Source of the DNA: Pseudomonas sp. PB101
GTDB lineage: Bacteria; Pseudomonadota; Gammaproteobacteria; Pseudomonadales; Pseudomonadaceae
DNA: 43,170 nucleotides
Direction: 5' to 3'
Assembly (NCBI RefSeq): GCF_009764265.1
Contig: NZ_RWIR01000083.1
Coordinates: forward strand, 1-43,170
The position numbers and the translations under genes are program-made. Positions 18,534-26,743 of the stretch are shown here, piece after piece; position 1 is the stretch's first letter; each line of letters begins with the position of its first letter. Under the pieces are notes generated by a model that saw only the letters and a list, made by a program, of their open reading frames with translations, had not been told where the DNA came from and ran no database searches.

Positions 18534-19913
18534 ATGATTAAAGATCCCTTTGCAAGACTCGGCCTGGACCGCGAAGTCCTGACCGTCAGCCAGCTCAACG
18601 GCCGCGCGCGGGTGTTGCTCGAAGACGTGTTCAGCAACATCTGGGTCGAAGGCGAAATCTCCAACCTCGCCCGCCCGGCGTCGGGTCACGTTTACTTCAC
18701 GCTCAAGGACAGCGGCGCCCAGGTGCGTTGCGCGCTGTTCCGCCAGAACGCCGCACGGGTTCGCCAGGCCTTGAAGGACGGCCTGGCGGTCAAGGTCCGT
18801 GGCAAAGTCTCGCTGTTCGAAGGACGCGGCGATTACCAACTGATCCTCGACACCGTGGAGCCGGCCGGCGATGGTGCCCTGCGCCTGGCCTTCGATGCAC
18901 TCAAGGAAAAGCTCAGCGCCGAAGGCCTGTTCAGTGCCGAGCGCAAGGTGCCGCTGCCGGCGCATCCGCAGCGCATCGGCATCATCAGCTCGCCTACCGG
19001 GGCGGTGATCCGCGACATCATCAGCGTGTTCCGTCGCCGTGCACCGCAAATACAACTGACGTTGATCCCTACGGCCGTGCAGGGCCGCGAAGCCACCGCG
19101 CAGATTGTCCGCGCCCTGAAACTGGCGGATGCCCGCGGTTTCGACGCACTGATCCTGGCCCGGGGCGGCGGCTCACTGGAAGACCTCTGGTGCTTCAACG
19201 AAGAAGCCGTGGCCCGTGCCGTGGACGCTTGCGTGACGCCGATTGTCAGCGCCGTCGGCCACGAAACCGACGTGTCGATCAGTGACTTCGTGGCCGACGT
19301 TCGTGCCCCCACCCCTTCCGCTGCTGCTGAATTGCTGGCACCGGACTCCAGCGATCTGGTGCGTCGGGTCGAAAGCCTGCACCGCCGGCTGGTGATGCGC
19401 ATGCGTGACCGCCTGATGCGCGACCGCCTGCGCCTGGAAGGCATTTCCCGACGCCTGCGTCACCCCGGCGAGCGCCTGCGCCAGCAAGCGCAACGCCTGG
19501 ACGACCTGGACATGCGCATGCGCCGCGCGTTCGAGCGCAGCCTCAACACCCGTCGCGAACGCTTGATCCGCCTGGAAACCCGTTTGGCCGGACAACATCC
19601 GGGCCGGCAACTGGCAATGCTGCGCCAGCGCCTCGACAGCCTGGCCGAACGCCTGCCACGGGCCATCCGCGAAGGGCTGAAGAACCGCCGCCTGCAATTG
19701 CACAGCCAGATGCAGACCCTGCATGTGGTCAGCCCGCTGGCGACCCTCGGCCGTGGCTACAGCATTTTGCTGGACGAGCGCGGCAACGCGATCCGCAACG
19801 CCGCGCAAACCCATACCGGCCAGCGCCTGAAGGCCAAACTCGGCGAAGGCGAACTGCAAGTGCGGGTCGAAGACAATCACCTGACGCCTGTCACCCTTTC
19901 TTTACTGGATTGA
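18534..19913 (+). CDS. xseA: Exodeoxyribonuclease VII large subunit
   Basis: Catalytic subunit of exonuclease VII, which degrades single-stranded DNA from both ends in mismatch repair and damage processing; it acts with several copies of XseB (not in the window). The 459-residue product has an N-terminal OB-fold (LEDVFSNIWVEGEISNLARP), the catalytic core with ARGGGSLEDLW and GHETDVSISDFVADVRAPTP, and a long Arg/Leu-rich coiled coil (RRLRHPGERLRQQAQRLDD). Start chosen at the ATG 18534 (MIKDPFARLGLD), as in homologues, although no Shine-Dalgarno precedes it; the 16 earlier codons look non-coding. Confidence 0.96.
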   Translation: MIKDPFARLGLDREVLTVSQLNGRARVLLEDVFSNIWVEGEISNLARPASGHVYFTLKDSGAQVRCALFRQNAARVRQALKDGLAVKVRGKVSLFEGRGDYQLILDTVEPAGDGALRLAFDALKEKLSAEGLFSAERKVPLPAHPQRIGIISSPTGAVIRDIISVFRRRAPQIQLTLIPTAVQGREATAQIVRALKLADARGFDALILARGGGSLEDLWCFNEEAVARAVDACVTPIVSAVGHETDVSISDFVADVRAPTPSAAAELLAPDSSDLVRRVESLHRRLVMRMRDRLMRDRLRLEGISRRLRHPGERLRQQAQRLDDLDMRMRRAFERSLNTRRERLIRLETRLAGQHPGRQLAMLRQRLDSLAERLPRAIREGLKNRRLQLHSQMQTLHVVSPLATLGRGYSILLDERGNAIRNAAQTHTGQRLKAKLGEGELQVRVEDNHLTPVTLSLLD

Positions 19914-19916
19914 TCC

Positions 19917-20738
19917 ATGCCGCGTTTTCTCGCTCCGCTGCTGTTGCTGTGCCTGACCCTCAACGCCCACGCCGACAGCTACATCACCCGCCTGTTGAAC
20001 AAACCGGTGCCGGGCGGCGTTGCGGTGTTGGACCTGGGTGCATCCGCCCAGGCGCCAAAAGCCACCTATCAAGGCAAACCCGTGCTGGTCGTGAAGGAAC
20101 AGAACAACTGGCTGGCCATCGTCGGCGTGCCGCTGACGGTCAAGCCGGGGACCCAATCGATCAGCAGCGGCGGCCGCAATCTGAATTTTACGGTTGGCAA
20201 CAAGAAATACCCGGAACAGCGCATCACCCTGAAGAACACCCAACAGGTCAATCCGGACCCGGAAAACCTCAAGCGCATCGAGCGTGAACTGGCCGAGCAG
20301 ATTGCCGCTTACCGCACGTTCAGCCCCAACACCCCGAGCAATCTGCTGCTGGACAAACCGGTGAACGGGCCACTGTCGAGCAAGTTCGGCGTGCGGCGCT
20401 TTTTCAACGGTGAAGAGCGCAATCCCCACTCAGGCCTGGACTTCGCTGTGCCCGGCGGTACGCCAATCAAGACCCCAGCCGCCGGCAAGGTGATCCTGAT
20501 CGGCAACTACTTCTTCAATGGCAACACAGTGTTCGTCGACCACGGGCAGGGCTTCATCAGCATGTTCTGTCACATGTCGAAAATCGACGTGACAGTCGGC
20601 CAGCAACTGGCCCGTGGCGGGGTGGTCGGTAAAGTCGGTGCAACCGGCCGCGCGACCGGACCGCACATGCACTGGAATGTCAGCCTGAATGATGCACGGG
20701 TCGATCCGGCTATCTTCATCGGCGCATTTCAACCTTGA
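19917..20738 (+). CDS. Secreted M23-family (LytM) peptidase
   Basis: A 273-residue periplasmic cell-wall endopeptidase or amidase activator. The signal peptide is residues 1-19 with a cut after AHA. A beta-rich N-terminal part with some resemblance to immunoglobulin-like domains (20-110) leads to the LytM domain (150-265). The zinc ligands are intact: His171 and Asp175 in HSGLDFA and His252 in the HMH motif at 250-252, with catalytic His219 in MFCHMS, so it should be active and not a degenerate activator. The ATG is 3 bp after the xseA stop, suggesting co-expression. The nearest P. aeruginosa match I recall is PA3787. Confidence 0.93.
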   Translation: MPRFLAPLLLLCLTLNAHADSYITRLLNKPVPGGVAVLDLGASAQAPKATYQGKPVLVVKEQNNWLAIVGVPLTVKPGTQSISSGGRNLNFTVGNKKYPEQRITLKNTQQVNPDPENLKRIERELAEQIAAYRTFSPNTPSNLLLDKPVNGPLSSKFGVRRFFNGEERNPHSGLDFAVPGGTPIKTPAAGKVILIGNYFFNGNTVFVDHGQGFISMFCHMSKIDVTVGQQLARGGVVGKVGATGRATGPHMHWNVSLNDARVDPAIFIGAFQP

Positions 20739-20761
20739 ATTTTCGTTGAGGCTTCTGACTC

Positions 20762-20812
20762 CTTCGCGGGCAAGCCCGCTCCCACAGGGATCGCGCTGCA
20801 CCTGTGGGAGCT
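20762..20812. repeat. REP arm with partial inverted partner
   Basis: A full REP arm at 20762-20788 (GCGGGCAAGCCCGC core, ending CTCCCACAGG) and a partial inverted arm, CCTGTGGGAGCTGC, at 20801-20814. It follows the M23 peptidase gene. The next 120 bp towards leuA hold nothing I can identify apart from an AT-rich stretch at 20870-20930. Confidence 0.75.
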
Positions 20813-20935
20813 GCTTTCTTCAATTGCGCGCCGCTCGAACCTCGCGCAAACAACATGATCATCGCAACCATTTGAAGCAATAAAATCTCGATAAACACCC
20901 GCTCACGAGTATTCCTCTCAATTTTTTTCGACTGC

Positions 20936-20964
20936 TTGCCAACCTCCCCCCTCGCGGTTAGGGT
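20936..20964 (+). promoter_or_regulatory. leuA leader promoter
   Basis: TTGCCA (five of six) and TAGGGT (three of six) are separated by exactly 17 bp. The -10 ends 7 bp before the ATG of a 25-codon leader frame, so transcription should start at or next to that ATG. Confidence 0.6.
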
Positions 20965-20971
20965 TGAAGGC

Positions 20972-21049
20972 ATGAAAACCTCTCACACCCTCATTCAGCT
21001 CCGTCAACACCGCAGCCTGTGCCTCGTCAGCGCACGACTGCCGGGTTGA
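20972..21049 (+). CDS. Putative leuA leader peptide
   Basis: A 25-residue frame (MKTSHTLIQLRQ to SARLPG) between a promoter and leuA. Five of 25 codons are leucine (CTC, CTC, CTG, CTC, CTG), three of them in the second half around SLCLVSARL. The ATG lies 7 bp after the -10, so the mRNA is probably leaderless. Leader peptides rich in the end-product amino acid commonly control leu operons by attenuation. The 90 bp between its stop and leuA contain GGCCG...CGGCC pairing around a T run, but I cannot draw a proper terminator, so the control could be translational. Too short for usual gene finders. Confidence 0.55.
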   Translation: MKTSHTLIQLRQHRSLCLVSARLPG

Positions 21050-21139
21050 ATCGTGGTGCCTCGTCCCAAACGTTTCCCCAAGAACTTTTGATCCACCGGC
21101 AGGCCGCCTTTTTTCGGCCCACACAATAAGGATTTCCCG

Positions 21140-22819
21140 ATGAGCATGCTCAAAGACCCGTCTTCGAAATACCGCGCGTTCCCGACCATCGACATTCCGG
21201 ACCGCACCTGGCCATCGAAAACCATCACTGCCGCGCCAATCTGGTGCAGTTCCGACCTGCGCGACGGCAACCAGTCGCTGATCGAGCCGATGGACGCCGT
21301 AAAGAAGCTGCGCTTCTGGAAAACCCTGGTGCAGGTCGGCGTGAAGGAAATCGAAGCGTCGTTCCCGGCCGCCTCGCAAACCGACTTCGACTTCGTCCGT
21401 ACCCTGATCGAAGGCAACCACATCCCGGACGACACCACCATCCAGGTGCTGACCCAGGGCCGTGAAGACCTGATCGAGCGCACCTTCGAATCCTTGCGCG
21501 GTGCGAAGAAAGCCATCGTGCACCTGTATAACGCGACCTCCCCTTCCTTCCGCCGCATCGTCTTCAACCAGGACAAGGACGGGATCAAGGCCATCGCCGT
21601 GAACGCCGCCAAGCTGTTCGTCAAATACGCCGCCATGCAGCCGGACACCGAGTGGACCTTCGAATACTCGCCGGAAACCTTCAGCGCCACCGAACTGGAG
21701 TTCGCCAAGGAAGTCTGCGACGCGGTGATCGAGGTCTGGAACCCGACGCCCGAGCACAAGATGATCCTCAACCTGCCGGCCACCGTTGAATGCGCGACCC
21801 CGAACATCTACGCCGACCAGATCGAATGGTTCGGCCGTCACATCAACCGTCGTGACAGCGTGATCATCAGCCTGCACACCCACAACGACCGTGGCACCGG
21901 CGTAGCTGCCACCGAATTGGGCCTGATGGCCGGCGCCGACCGTGTCGAAGGCTGCCTGTTCGGCAACGGCGAGCGTACCGGTAACGTCGACCTCGTGACC
22001 GTGGCGTTGAACCTCTACACCCAGGGCGTGCACCCTGAGCTGGACTTCTCCGACATCGACGGCGTGCGCAAAGTCGTCGAAGAGTGCAACCAGATCCAGG
22101 TGCACCCACGCCACCCGTACGTCGGCGACCTGGTGCACACCGCGTTCTCCGGCTCGCACCAGGATGCGATCCGCAAGGGCTTCGCCCAGCAGAAATCCGA
22201 TGCATTGTGGGAAGTGCCGTACCTGCCGATCGACCCGGCCGACATCGGCCGCAGCTACGAGGCGGTCATCCGCGTCAACAGCCAGTCGGGCAAGGGTGGT
22301 ATCGCCTATCTCCTGGAACAGGAATACGGCATCAGCCTGCCGCGTCGCATGCAGATCGAATTCAGCCAGGTCGTGCAGCGTGAGACCGACCGTCTCGGCC
22401 TGGAAATGACCGCCCAGCAAATCCACGCACTGCTGCACAGTGAATACTTGCAGGCCAACACCCCGTACGCGCTGGTCAGCCATCGCCTGCAGGAAGAAAA
22501 CGGTCACAGCGCCGTCGAAGTGGAAGTGGCCAGCAAAGGCCAGGGCGAGACCAACCTGCACTGGCGCGGCAAAGGCAACGGCGCCCTCGAAGCGCTGGTG
22601 GCCGGCCTGCCGATTCCGGTGGAAATCATGGACTACAACGAACACGCCATCGGCGCGGGCACCAATGCCAAGGCCGCGGCCTACATTGAACTGCGCGTGA
22701 ACGGTGAACGTGCGGTGCATGGCGTCGGCATCGACGAAAACATCACCACCGCCAGCTTCAAGGCCCTGTTCAGTGCACTGAACCGTTCGTTGAGCCAGCC
22801 GGAAGCGAAAGCGGCGTAA
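21140..22819 (+). CDS. leuA: 2-isopropylmalate synthase
   Basis: Joins acetyl-CoA and 2-oxoisovalerate to 2-isopropylmalate, the committed step of leucine synthesis. The 559-residue protein is of the long LeuA type: it begins MSMLKDPSSKYRAFPTIDIP, has the HMGL-like signature SSDLRDGNQSLIEPM at 37-51, metal-binding LHTHNDRGTG, and a C-terminal LeuA dimer/regulatory domain (AAYIELRVNGERAVHGVGID) that binds leucine for feedback inhibition. AAGGA lies 7 nt before the ATG. It is preceded by a probable leader peptide and followed by a strong terminator, so it is a single-gene unit; leuB and leuCD are elsewhere. Confidence 0.98.
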   Translation: MSMLKDPSSKYRAFPTIDIPDRTWPSKTITAAPIWCSSDLRDGNQSLIEPMDAVKKLRFWKTLVQVGVKEIEASFPAASQTDFDFVRTLIEGNHIPDDTTIQVLTQGREDLIERTFESLRGAKKAIVHLYNATSPSFRRIVFNQDKDGIKAIAVNAAKLFVKYAAMQPDTEWTFEYSPETFSATELEFAKEVCDAVIEVWNPTPEHKMILNLPATVECATPNIYADQIEWFGRHINRRDSVIISLHTHNDRGTGVAATELGLMAGADRVEGCLFGNGERTGNVDLVTVALNLYTQGVHPELDFSDIDGVRKVVEECNQIQVHPRHPYVGDLVHTAFSGSHQDAIRKGFAQQKSDALWEVPYLPIDPADIGRSYEAVIRVNSQSGKGGIAYLLEQEYGISLPRRMQIEFSQVVQRETDRLGLEMTAQQIHALLHSEYLQANTPYALVSHRLQEENGHSAVEVEVASKGQGETNLHWRGKGNGALEALVAGLPIPVEIMDYNEHAIGAGTNAKAAAYIELRVNGERAVHGVGIDENITTASFKALFSALNRSLSQPEAKAA

Positions 22820-22835
22820 ACCACCGCTGAAATGC

Positions 22836-22869
22836 AAAAGGCCCCGAGACGTGAATCTCGGGGCCTTTT
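22836..22869 (+). terminator. Intrinsic terminator of leuA
   Basis: AAAAGGCCCCGAGA and its complement form a 14-bp stem with a 6-nt loop, followed by eight T in all. The matching A run on the other side allows use from the nitrilase side as well. It begins 16 bp after the leuA stop. Confidence 0.95.
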
Positions 22870-22904
22870 TTTGCCTGCTTGTTTTATGTTGTCTGAACCG
22901 GCCC

Positions 22905-23016
22905 CTTCGCGGGCAAGCCCGCTCCCACAGTTGACCGTTGCTAACACAAATTTTGTGTACACCCACATACCCTGTGGGAGCGGCGGTGCGGCGATCCGAC
23001 TTGCCCGCGAAGAGGC
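22905..23016. repeat. REP doublet with one expanded arm
   Basis: A normal arm at 22905-22930 faces an arm at 22973-23016, whose middle holds an extra GGTGCGGCGATCCGACTTGCC segment between TGTGGGAGCGG and CCCGCGAAG. I have the impression that this longer arm is a recurrent variant in fluorescent pseudomonads rather than a one-off insertion. It lies between convergent leuA and the nitrilase gene. Confidence 0.75.
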
Positions 23017-23036
23017 CCTGTCAGGTGCCGAAAATA

Positions 23037-23828
23037 CTAGGTGAACTCGAAAGTGTCAGCATCCAGATTCGCAGGAAATCTGGTGCGATACGCCGCCAGC
23101 TCTGCCGCATCCAGCACCACCTTGAACACCCCGTCAGCCTCGCCCGCACTGAGCAGCGTTTCACCCTGGAAATCCAGCACCTGACTGTCGCCGGTATAGG
23201 CAAAGCCCTTACCATCAGTCCCGATGCGATTCACCGCGGCGACATAACACAGATTCTCGATCGCCCGCGCCGGCAGCAAACGGTTCCAGTGCTGGCGTCG
23301 TGCACCCGGCCAATTCGCCGTGTACAACAGCAGGTCAGTGTCCTGAGCGTCGCGACTCCACACCGGGAAGCGCAAGTCGTAGCAAATCAGCGGCCGTACA
23401 CGCCAGCCCTTGAGCTCGAACTGCACCTGGCGTTCGCCGGGGGTGTAGTGGTTATGCTCACCGGCCATGCGGAACAGGTGACGCTTGTCGTAGTGCAGCA
23501 CCTCGCCATCCGGGCGCGCCCACAGCAGGCGATTGCGATGACTGCCGTCGGCGGCCTGAACGATCACACTCCCGGTAATCACCGCTTCAAGCCTCGAAGC
23601 CTGAGCCCGAAGCCATTTGCTGGTGGGACCGTTTTCCGCTTCGGCGAGGGTCTCGGACTCCATGGAAAAACCGGTGGTGAACATTTCCGGCAGAATGATC
23701 AGGTCGGCGCCGCGAGCCTGCTCCAGCAACGACTCGAAATGCTCCAGATTGGCCTGCCGGTCGTGCCAGGCCAGCGTGGTCTGGATCAGCGCCACATCCA
23801 GATTGGGCAATGCACTCAGATCACGCAT
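23037..23828 (-). CDS. Nitrilase-family amidohydrolase, likely omega-amidase (YafV-like)
   Basis: A 263-residue carbon-nitrogen hydrolase with the full catalytic set: Glu48 in LPEMFTTGF, Lys115 in YDKRHLF and Cys149 in ICYDLRFPVW. MAGEHNHYTPG is typical of the YafV/omega-amidase branch, which hydrolyses 2-oxoglutaramate or related 2-oxoacid amides. Its start overlaps the stop of the upstream aminotransferase gene by 13 bp. The pairing suggests the glutamine transaminase/omega-amidase route, in which the aminotransferase uses glutamine to regenerate methionine or another amino acid and this enzyme removes the oxo-amide. The exact substrate is inferred. Confidence 0.92.
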   Translation of the reverse strand: MRDLSALPNLDVALIQTTLAWHDRQANLEHFESLLEQARGADLIILPEMFTTGFSMESETLAEAENGPTSKWLRAQASRLEAVITGSVIVQAADGSHRNRLLWARPDGEVLHYDKRHLFRMAGEHNHYTPGERQVQFELKGWRVRPLICYDLRFPVWSRDAQDTDLLLYTANWPGARRQHWNRLLPARAIENLCYVAAVNRIGTDGKGFAYTGDSQVLDFQGETLLSAGEADGVFKVVLDAAELAAYRTRFPANLDADTFEFT

Positions 23829-24964
23829 AGCTTCTCCGCCGCTTCACGCAGGGTCTCCTCACGCTTGGCAAAACACAGCCGCACCAGACGCTGGCCTTCG
23901 GGCGGCGTCTGGTAGAACACCGAGATCGGGATACTGGCCACGCCATGTTCGCGAGTCATCCACAGGGCCATCTCGACATCGTTGAGGTCCGGGCGGATCT
24001 GCGAGTAATCGACCAACTGGAAATAGGTGCCGGTCACCCGGGTGAAGCTGAAACGCGATGGCGCCAGCAGATCGCAGAACAGATCGCGCTTGGCCTGATA
24101 GAACGCCGGCAGCTCTTCGACGTGCTCAGGGTGCTCGGCCATGAAATCGGCCAAGGCATATTGCAGCGGCGTTACACCGCAGAAGTTGACGTACTGGTGC
24201 ACCTTGCGCAATTCCGCCGTCAGGGCCGGTGGCGCGACCACGTAGCCGGTTTTCCAGCCGGTGACGTGGTAGGTCTTGCCGAACGAGCTGACCACGAATG
24301 CACGCTGATACAGCTCCTCATGCGCCAGCACGCTGACGTGGGGCACGCCGTCATACACCAGGTGTTCGTAGACTTCGTCGCTGATCACATAGATGTCGCG
24401 ATCACGGATCAAGGCCGCCAACTGGTCGAGCTCGGCACGGCTGATCAGCGCACCACTGGGGTTGTGCGGGGTGTTGATAATGATCATCCGCGTGCGCGGG
24501 CTGAGTGCCTGGGCAAGCTTCTCGAAGTCGATACTGAAGTCGTTCAGGCCCAGTTGCACATGCACGCAACGACCGCCGGCCAGCTCTACCGAGGGCTCGT
24601 AGCTGTCGTAGGCCGGGTCAAACACGATGACTTCGTCACCGCTGTGGATAACCGCCTGAATGGCACAGAAAATCGCCTCGGTCGCGCCGGGGGTGACCGT
24701 CACCTCGGTATCCACATCCACCTGCACGCCATAGCTGCGGGCGATCTTCAGCGCAATCTGCTGACGCAACACCGGCAGGCCGGTCATTGGCGAATATTGG
24801 TTATGGCCGCTGGCGATATGCCGGCCGACCGCATCGCACAGGGCCTGCGGGGCCGCGAAATCGGGAAAACCCTGGGACAGATTGAGCGCGCCGGTCTGTG
24901 CCGCGAGCTGAGACATCTGCGTGAAGATAGTGATGCCGACATTCGGCAGCTTGCTGGTGATCAT
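23816..24964 (-). CDS. Class I/II PLP aminotransferase, methionine or glutamine type (YbdL-like)
   Basis: A 382-residue fold-type I aminotransferase resembling E. coli YbdL and the kynurenine aminotransferase/glutamine transaminase K group. The PLP lysine is Lys230 in SSFGKTYHVTGWKTGY; other family marks are NTPHNPSG, ISDEVYEHLVYDG and the TPGATEAIFCAI phosphate-binding region. AGGGA lies 7 nt before the ATG. Translated together with the overlapping omega-amidase-like gene. Likely amino donors are glutamine or methionine; a part in methionine salvage is plausible. I have not given the symbol mtnE because that cannot be decided from sequence alone. Confidence 0.92.
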   Translation of the reverse strand: MITSKLPNVGITIFTQMSQLAAQTGALNLSQGFPDFAAPQALCDAVGRHIASGHNQYSPMTGLPVLRQQIALKIARSYGVQVDVDTEVTVTPGATEAIFCAIQAVIHSGDEVIVFDPAYDSYEPSVELAGGRCVHVQLGLNDFSIDFEKLAQALSPRTRMIIINTPHNPSGALISRAELDQLAALIRDRDIYVISDEVYEHLVYDGVPHVSVLAHEELYQRAFVVSSFGKTYHVTGWKTGYVVAPPALTAELRKVHQYVNFCGVTPLQYALADFMAEHPEHVEELPAFYQAKRDLFCDLLAPSRFSFTRVTGTYFQLVDYSQIRPDLNDVEMALWMTREHGVASIPISVFYQTPPEGQRLVRLCFAKREETLREAAEKLCVI

Positions 24965-25037
24965 CGGTGGTTCCCTGCTCTACACCCGGCTCTACGGCGG
25001 CGCGGGGGAGTCCGAGAATAGCCCAAACGGAGCCCAT

Positions 25038-25064
25038 AAAAAAAGGGCGCATAAAGCGCCCTTT
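25038..25064 (-). terminator. Intrinsic terminator after der
   Basis: AAAGGGCGC and GCGCCCTTT form a 9-bp stem with a 5-nt loop, followed on the minus strand by a run of seven T. It lies beyond the REP doublet that follows der, so the der mRNA probably carries that REP in its 3' end. Confidence 0.9.
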
Positions 25065-25078
25065 CTGGAACCCGATCC

Positions 25079-25169
25079 TGTGGGAGCGTGGCTTGCCCGC
25101 GATGGCCACGCTGCGGTGTAACAGGAACACCGCGCAATCGTTCATCGCGGGCAAGCCCGCTCCCACAGG
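25079..25169. repeat. REP doublet downstream of der
   Basis: Inverted arms at 25079-25104 (core altered to GCGTGGCTTGCCCGC) and 25144-25169 (GCGGGCAAGCCCGC) with a 39-bp spacer, between the der stop and its terminator. Confidence 0.9.
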
Positions 25170-25187
25170 AGTCGAGCAAGCCGTAGA

Positions 25188-26657
25188 TCAGCGCTTGTCA
25201 CGACGCTTCTTGTCGGCCTTCTTGTGGTGCGACATCAAGCGACGCTTCTTGTTGACCTGACGGTCGGTGAGCGAGTTCTTGTTGCCTTCGTACGGGTTCT
25301 CGCCGCCCTTGAACTCGATGCGGATCGGCGTACCGACCAGCTTCAGCACACGGCGGTAAGTGTTTTCCAGATAGCGCACATACGACTTCGGCACTTTCTC
25401 GATCTGGTTGCCGTGGATCACGATGATCGGCGGGTTCGCACCACCCAAGTGGGCATAGCGCAGCTTGATCCGGCGGTTGTTGACCATCGGTGGCGCGTGC
25501 TCGCCAACGGCGTCTTCGAGGATCTGGGTCAGACGGTTGGTCGGCCAGCGGGTGACCGCGGACTTGAACGAGTTCTGTACGGAGGCATAGAGGTTGCCCA
25601 CGCCAGTGCCGTGCAGCGCCGAGATGAAGTGGATGTCGGCGTAGTCGACAAAGAACAGACGACGTTGCAGCTCGACCTTCACGAAGTCGCGCTCGCTCGG
25701 CGTCATGCCGTCCCACTTGTTGATCGCGATGACCAACGCACGACCCGACTCAATGGCGAAGCCCAGCAGGTTGAGGTCGTGATCCACCACGCCTTCGCGG
25801 GCGTCCATCACGAAGATCACCACGTTGGCGTCTTTGATCGCCTGCAGGGTTTTGACCACGGAGAACTTTTCGACTTCTTCGTGGATCTTGCCGCGCTTGC
25901 GCACACCGGCGGTGTCGATCAGCGTGTACTTCTCGTCGTTACGCTCGAACGGGATGTAGATACTGTCGCGGGTGGTGCCGGGCTGGTCGTAGACGATGAC
26001 CCGGTCTTCGCCGAGCATGCGGTTGACCAGGGTCGACTTGCCGACGTTCGGACGGCCGATGATCGCAATCTTGATCCCGTCTTTTTCGCTTGGACCAGGA
26101 ATGCGCTTGGCTTCCTCGCCTTCGGCGACGTCTTCTTCCTCGCCTTCTTCCGGCTCTTCTTCGTCTTTCGGGAATTCGCTCAGGGCGATTTCCAGCATCT
26201 GGGTGATGCCACGACCATGAGCGCCAGCGATCGGGATCGCGTGTCCCATGCCCAACGGAGCGAATTCGGCGCGGGCCATTTCAGGGTCGATGTTGTCGAC
26301 CTTGTTGGCAACCACGTAGGAACGCTTGTTACGTTTGCGCAAATGCTCGGCGATCATCTGGTCGGCGGCGGTAAAACCGGCCTTGGCATCTACCAGGAAC
26401 AGCACAACATCCGCTTCTTCAATGGCCAGCAGCGATTGCTCGGCCATTTTTTCGTCCATACCGTGCTCGTCACCGGAGATACCACCGGTGTCGACCAGAA
26501 TGTAGGAACGCCCTTGCCACTTGGCCTCACCGTACTGGCGATCACGGGTCAGACCGGACAAGTCGCCGACGATGGCGTCGCGAGTCCTGGTCAGGCGGTT
26601 GAACAAGGTGGACTTGCCGACGTTTGGTCGGCCCACCAGGGCGATTACGGGAACCAT
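25188..26657 (-). CDS. der: GTPase Der (EngA)
   Basis: Essential GTPase for 50S ribosomal subunit assembly. The 489-residue protein has two tandem G domains, with G1 GRPNVGKS at 9-16 and again at 201-208, and a C-terminal KH-like domain followed by a basic tail (KKRRLMSHHKKADKKRRDKR). The linker between the G domains (about 164-185) is an unbroken acidic run of Glu/Asp. I chose the ATG at 26657 (MVPVIALVGRP), with GGAG 6 nt upstream; the GTG four codons earlier lacks a site. Separated from bamB by a terminator and REP, so it probably has its own promoter. Confidence 0.97.
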   Translation of the reverse strand: MVPVIALVGRPNVGKSTLFNRLTRTRDAIVGDLSGLTRDRQYGEAKWQGRSYILVDTGGISGDEHGMDEKMAEQSLLAIEEADVVLFLVDAKAGFTAADQMIAEHLRKRNKRSYVVANKVDNIDPEMARAEFAPLGMGHAIPIAGAHGRGITQMLEIALSEFPKDEEEPEEGEEEDVAEGEEAKRIPGPSEKDGIKIAIIGRPNVGKSTLVNRMLGEDRVIVYDQPGTTRDSIYIPFERNDEKYTLIDTAGVRKRGKIHEEVEKFSVVKTLQAIKDANVVIFVMDAREGVVDHDLNLLGFAIESGRALVIAINKWDGMTPSERDFVKVELQRRLFFVDYADIHFISALHGTGVGNLYASVQNSFKSAVTRWPTNRLTQILEDAVGEHAPPMVNNRRIKLRYAHLGGANPPIIVIHGNQIEKVPKSYVRYLENTYRRVLKLVGTPIRIEFKGGENPYEGNKNSLTDRQVNKKRRLMSHHKKADKKRRDKR

Positions 26658-26692
26658 GCGGCTCTCCACTTCGTTATTTCAGAAAATACAAA

Positions 26693-26713
26693 AGCCGCTG
26701 CGAGGCAGCGGCT
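26693..26713 (-). terminator. Probable terminator upstream of der
   Basis: AGCCGCTGC and GCAGCGGCT form a perfect 9-bp stem with a 3-nt loop; on the minus strand it is followed by TTTTGTATTTT. It would end transcripts coming from bamB, only 36 bp before the der start. Confidence 0.75.
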
Positions 26714-26743
26714 GGTGCTCGGGGCAATCACTGTGTGCTTTTC

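Noticed and set aside
21050..21139. A classical intrinsic attenuator before leuA
   Set aside because: The T run lies inside the loop of the GGCCG/CGGCC pairing, not after a stem. I therefore list only a leader peptide and not a terminator.
20918..22966. Minus-strand frame of 682 codons opposite leuA
   Set aside because: It runs through the leuA terminator and a REP and lacks motifs. leuA on the plus strand is certain.
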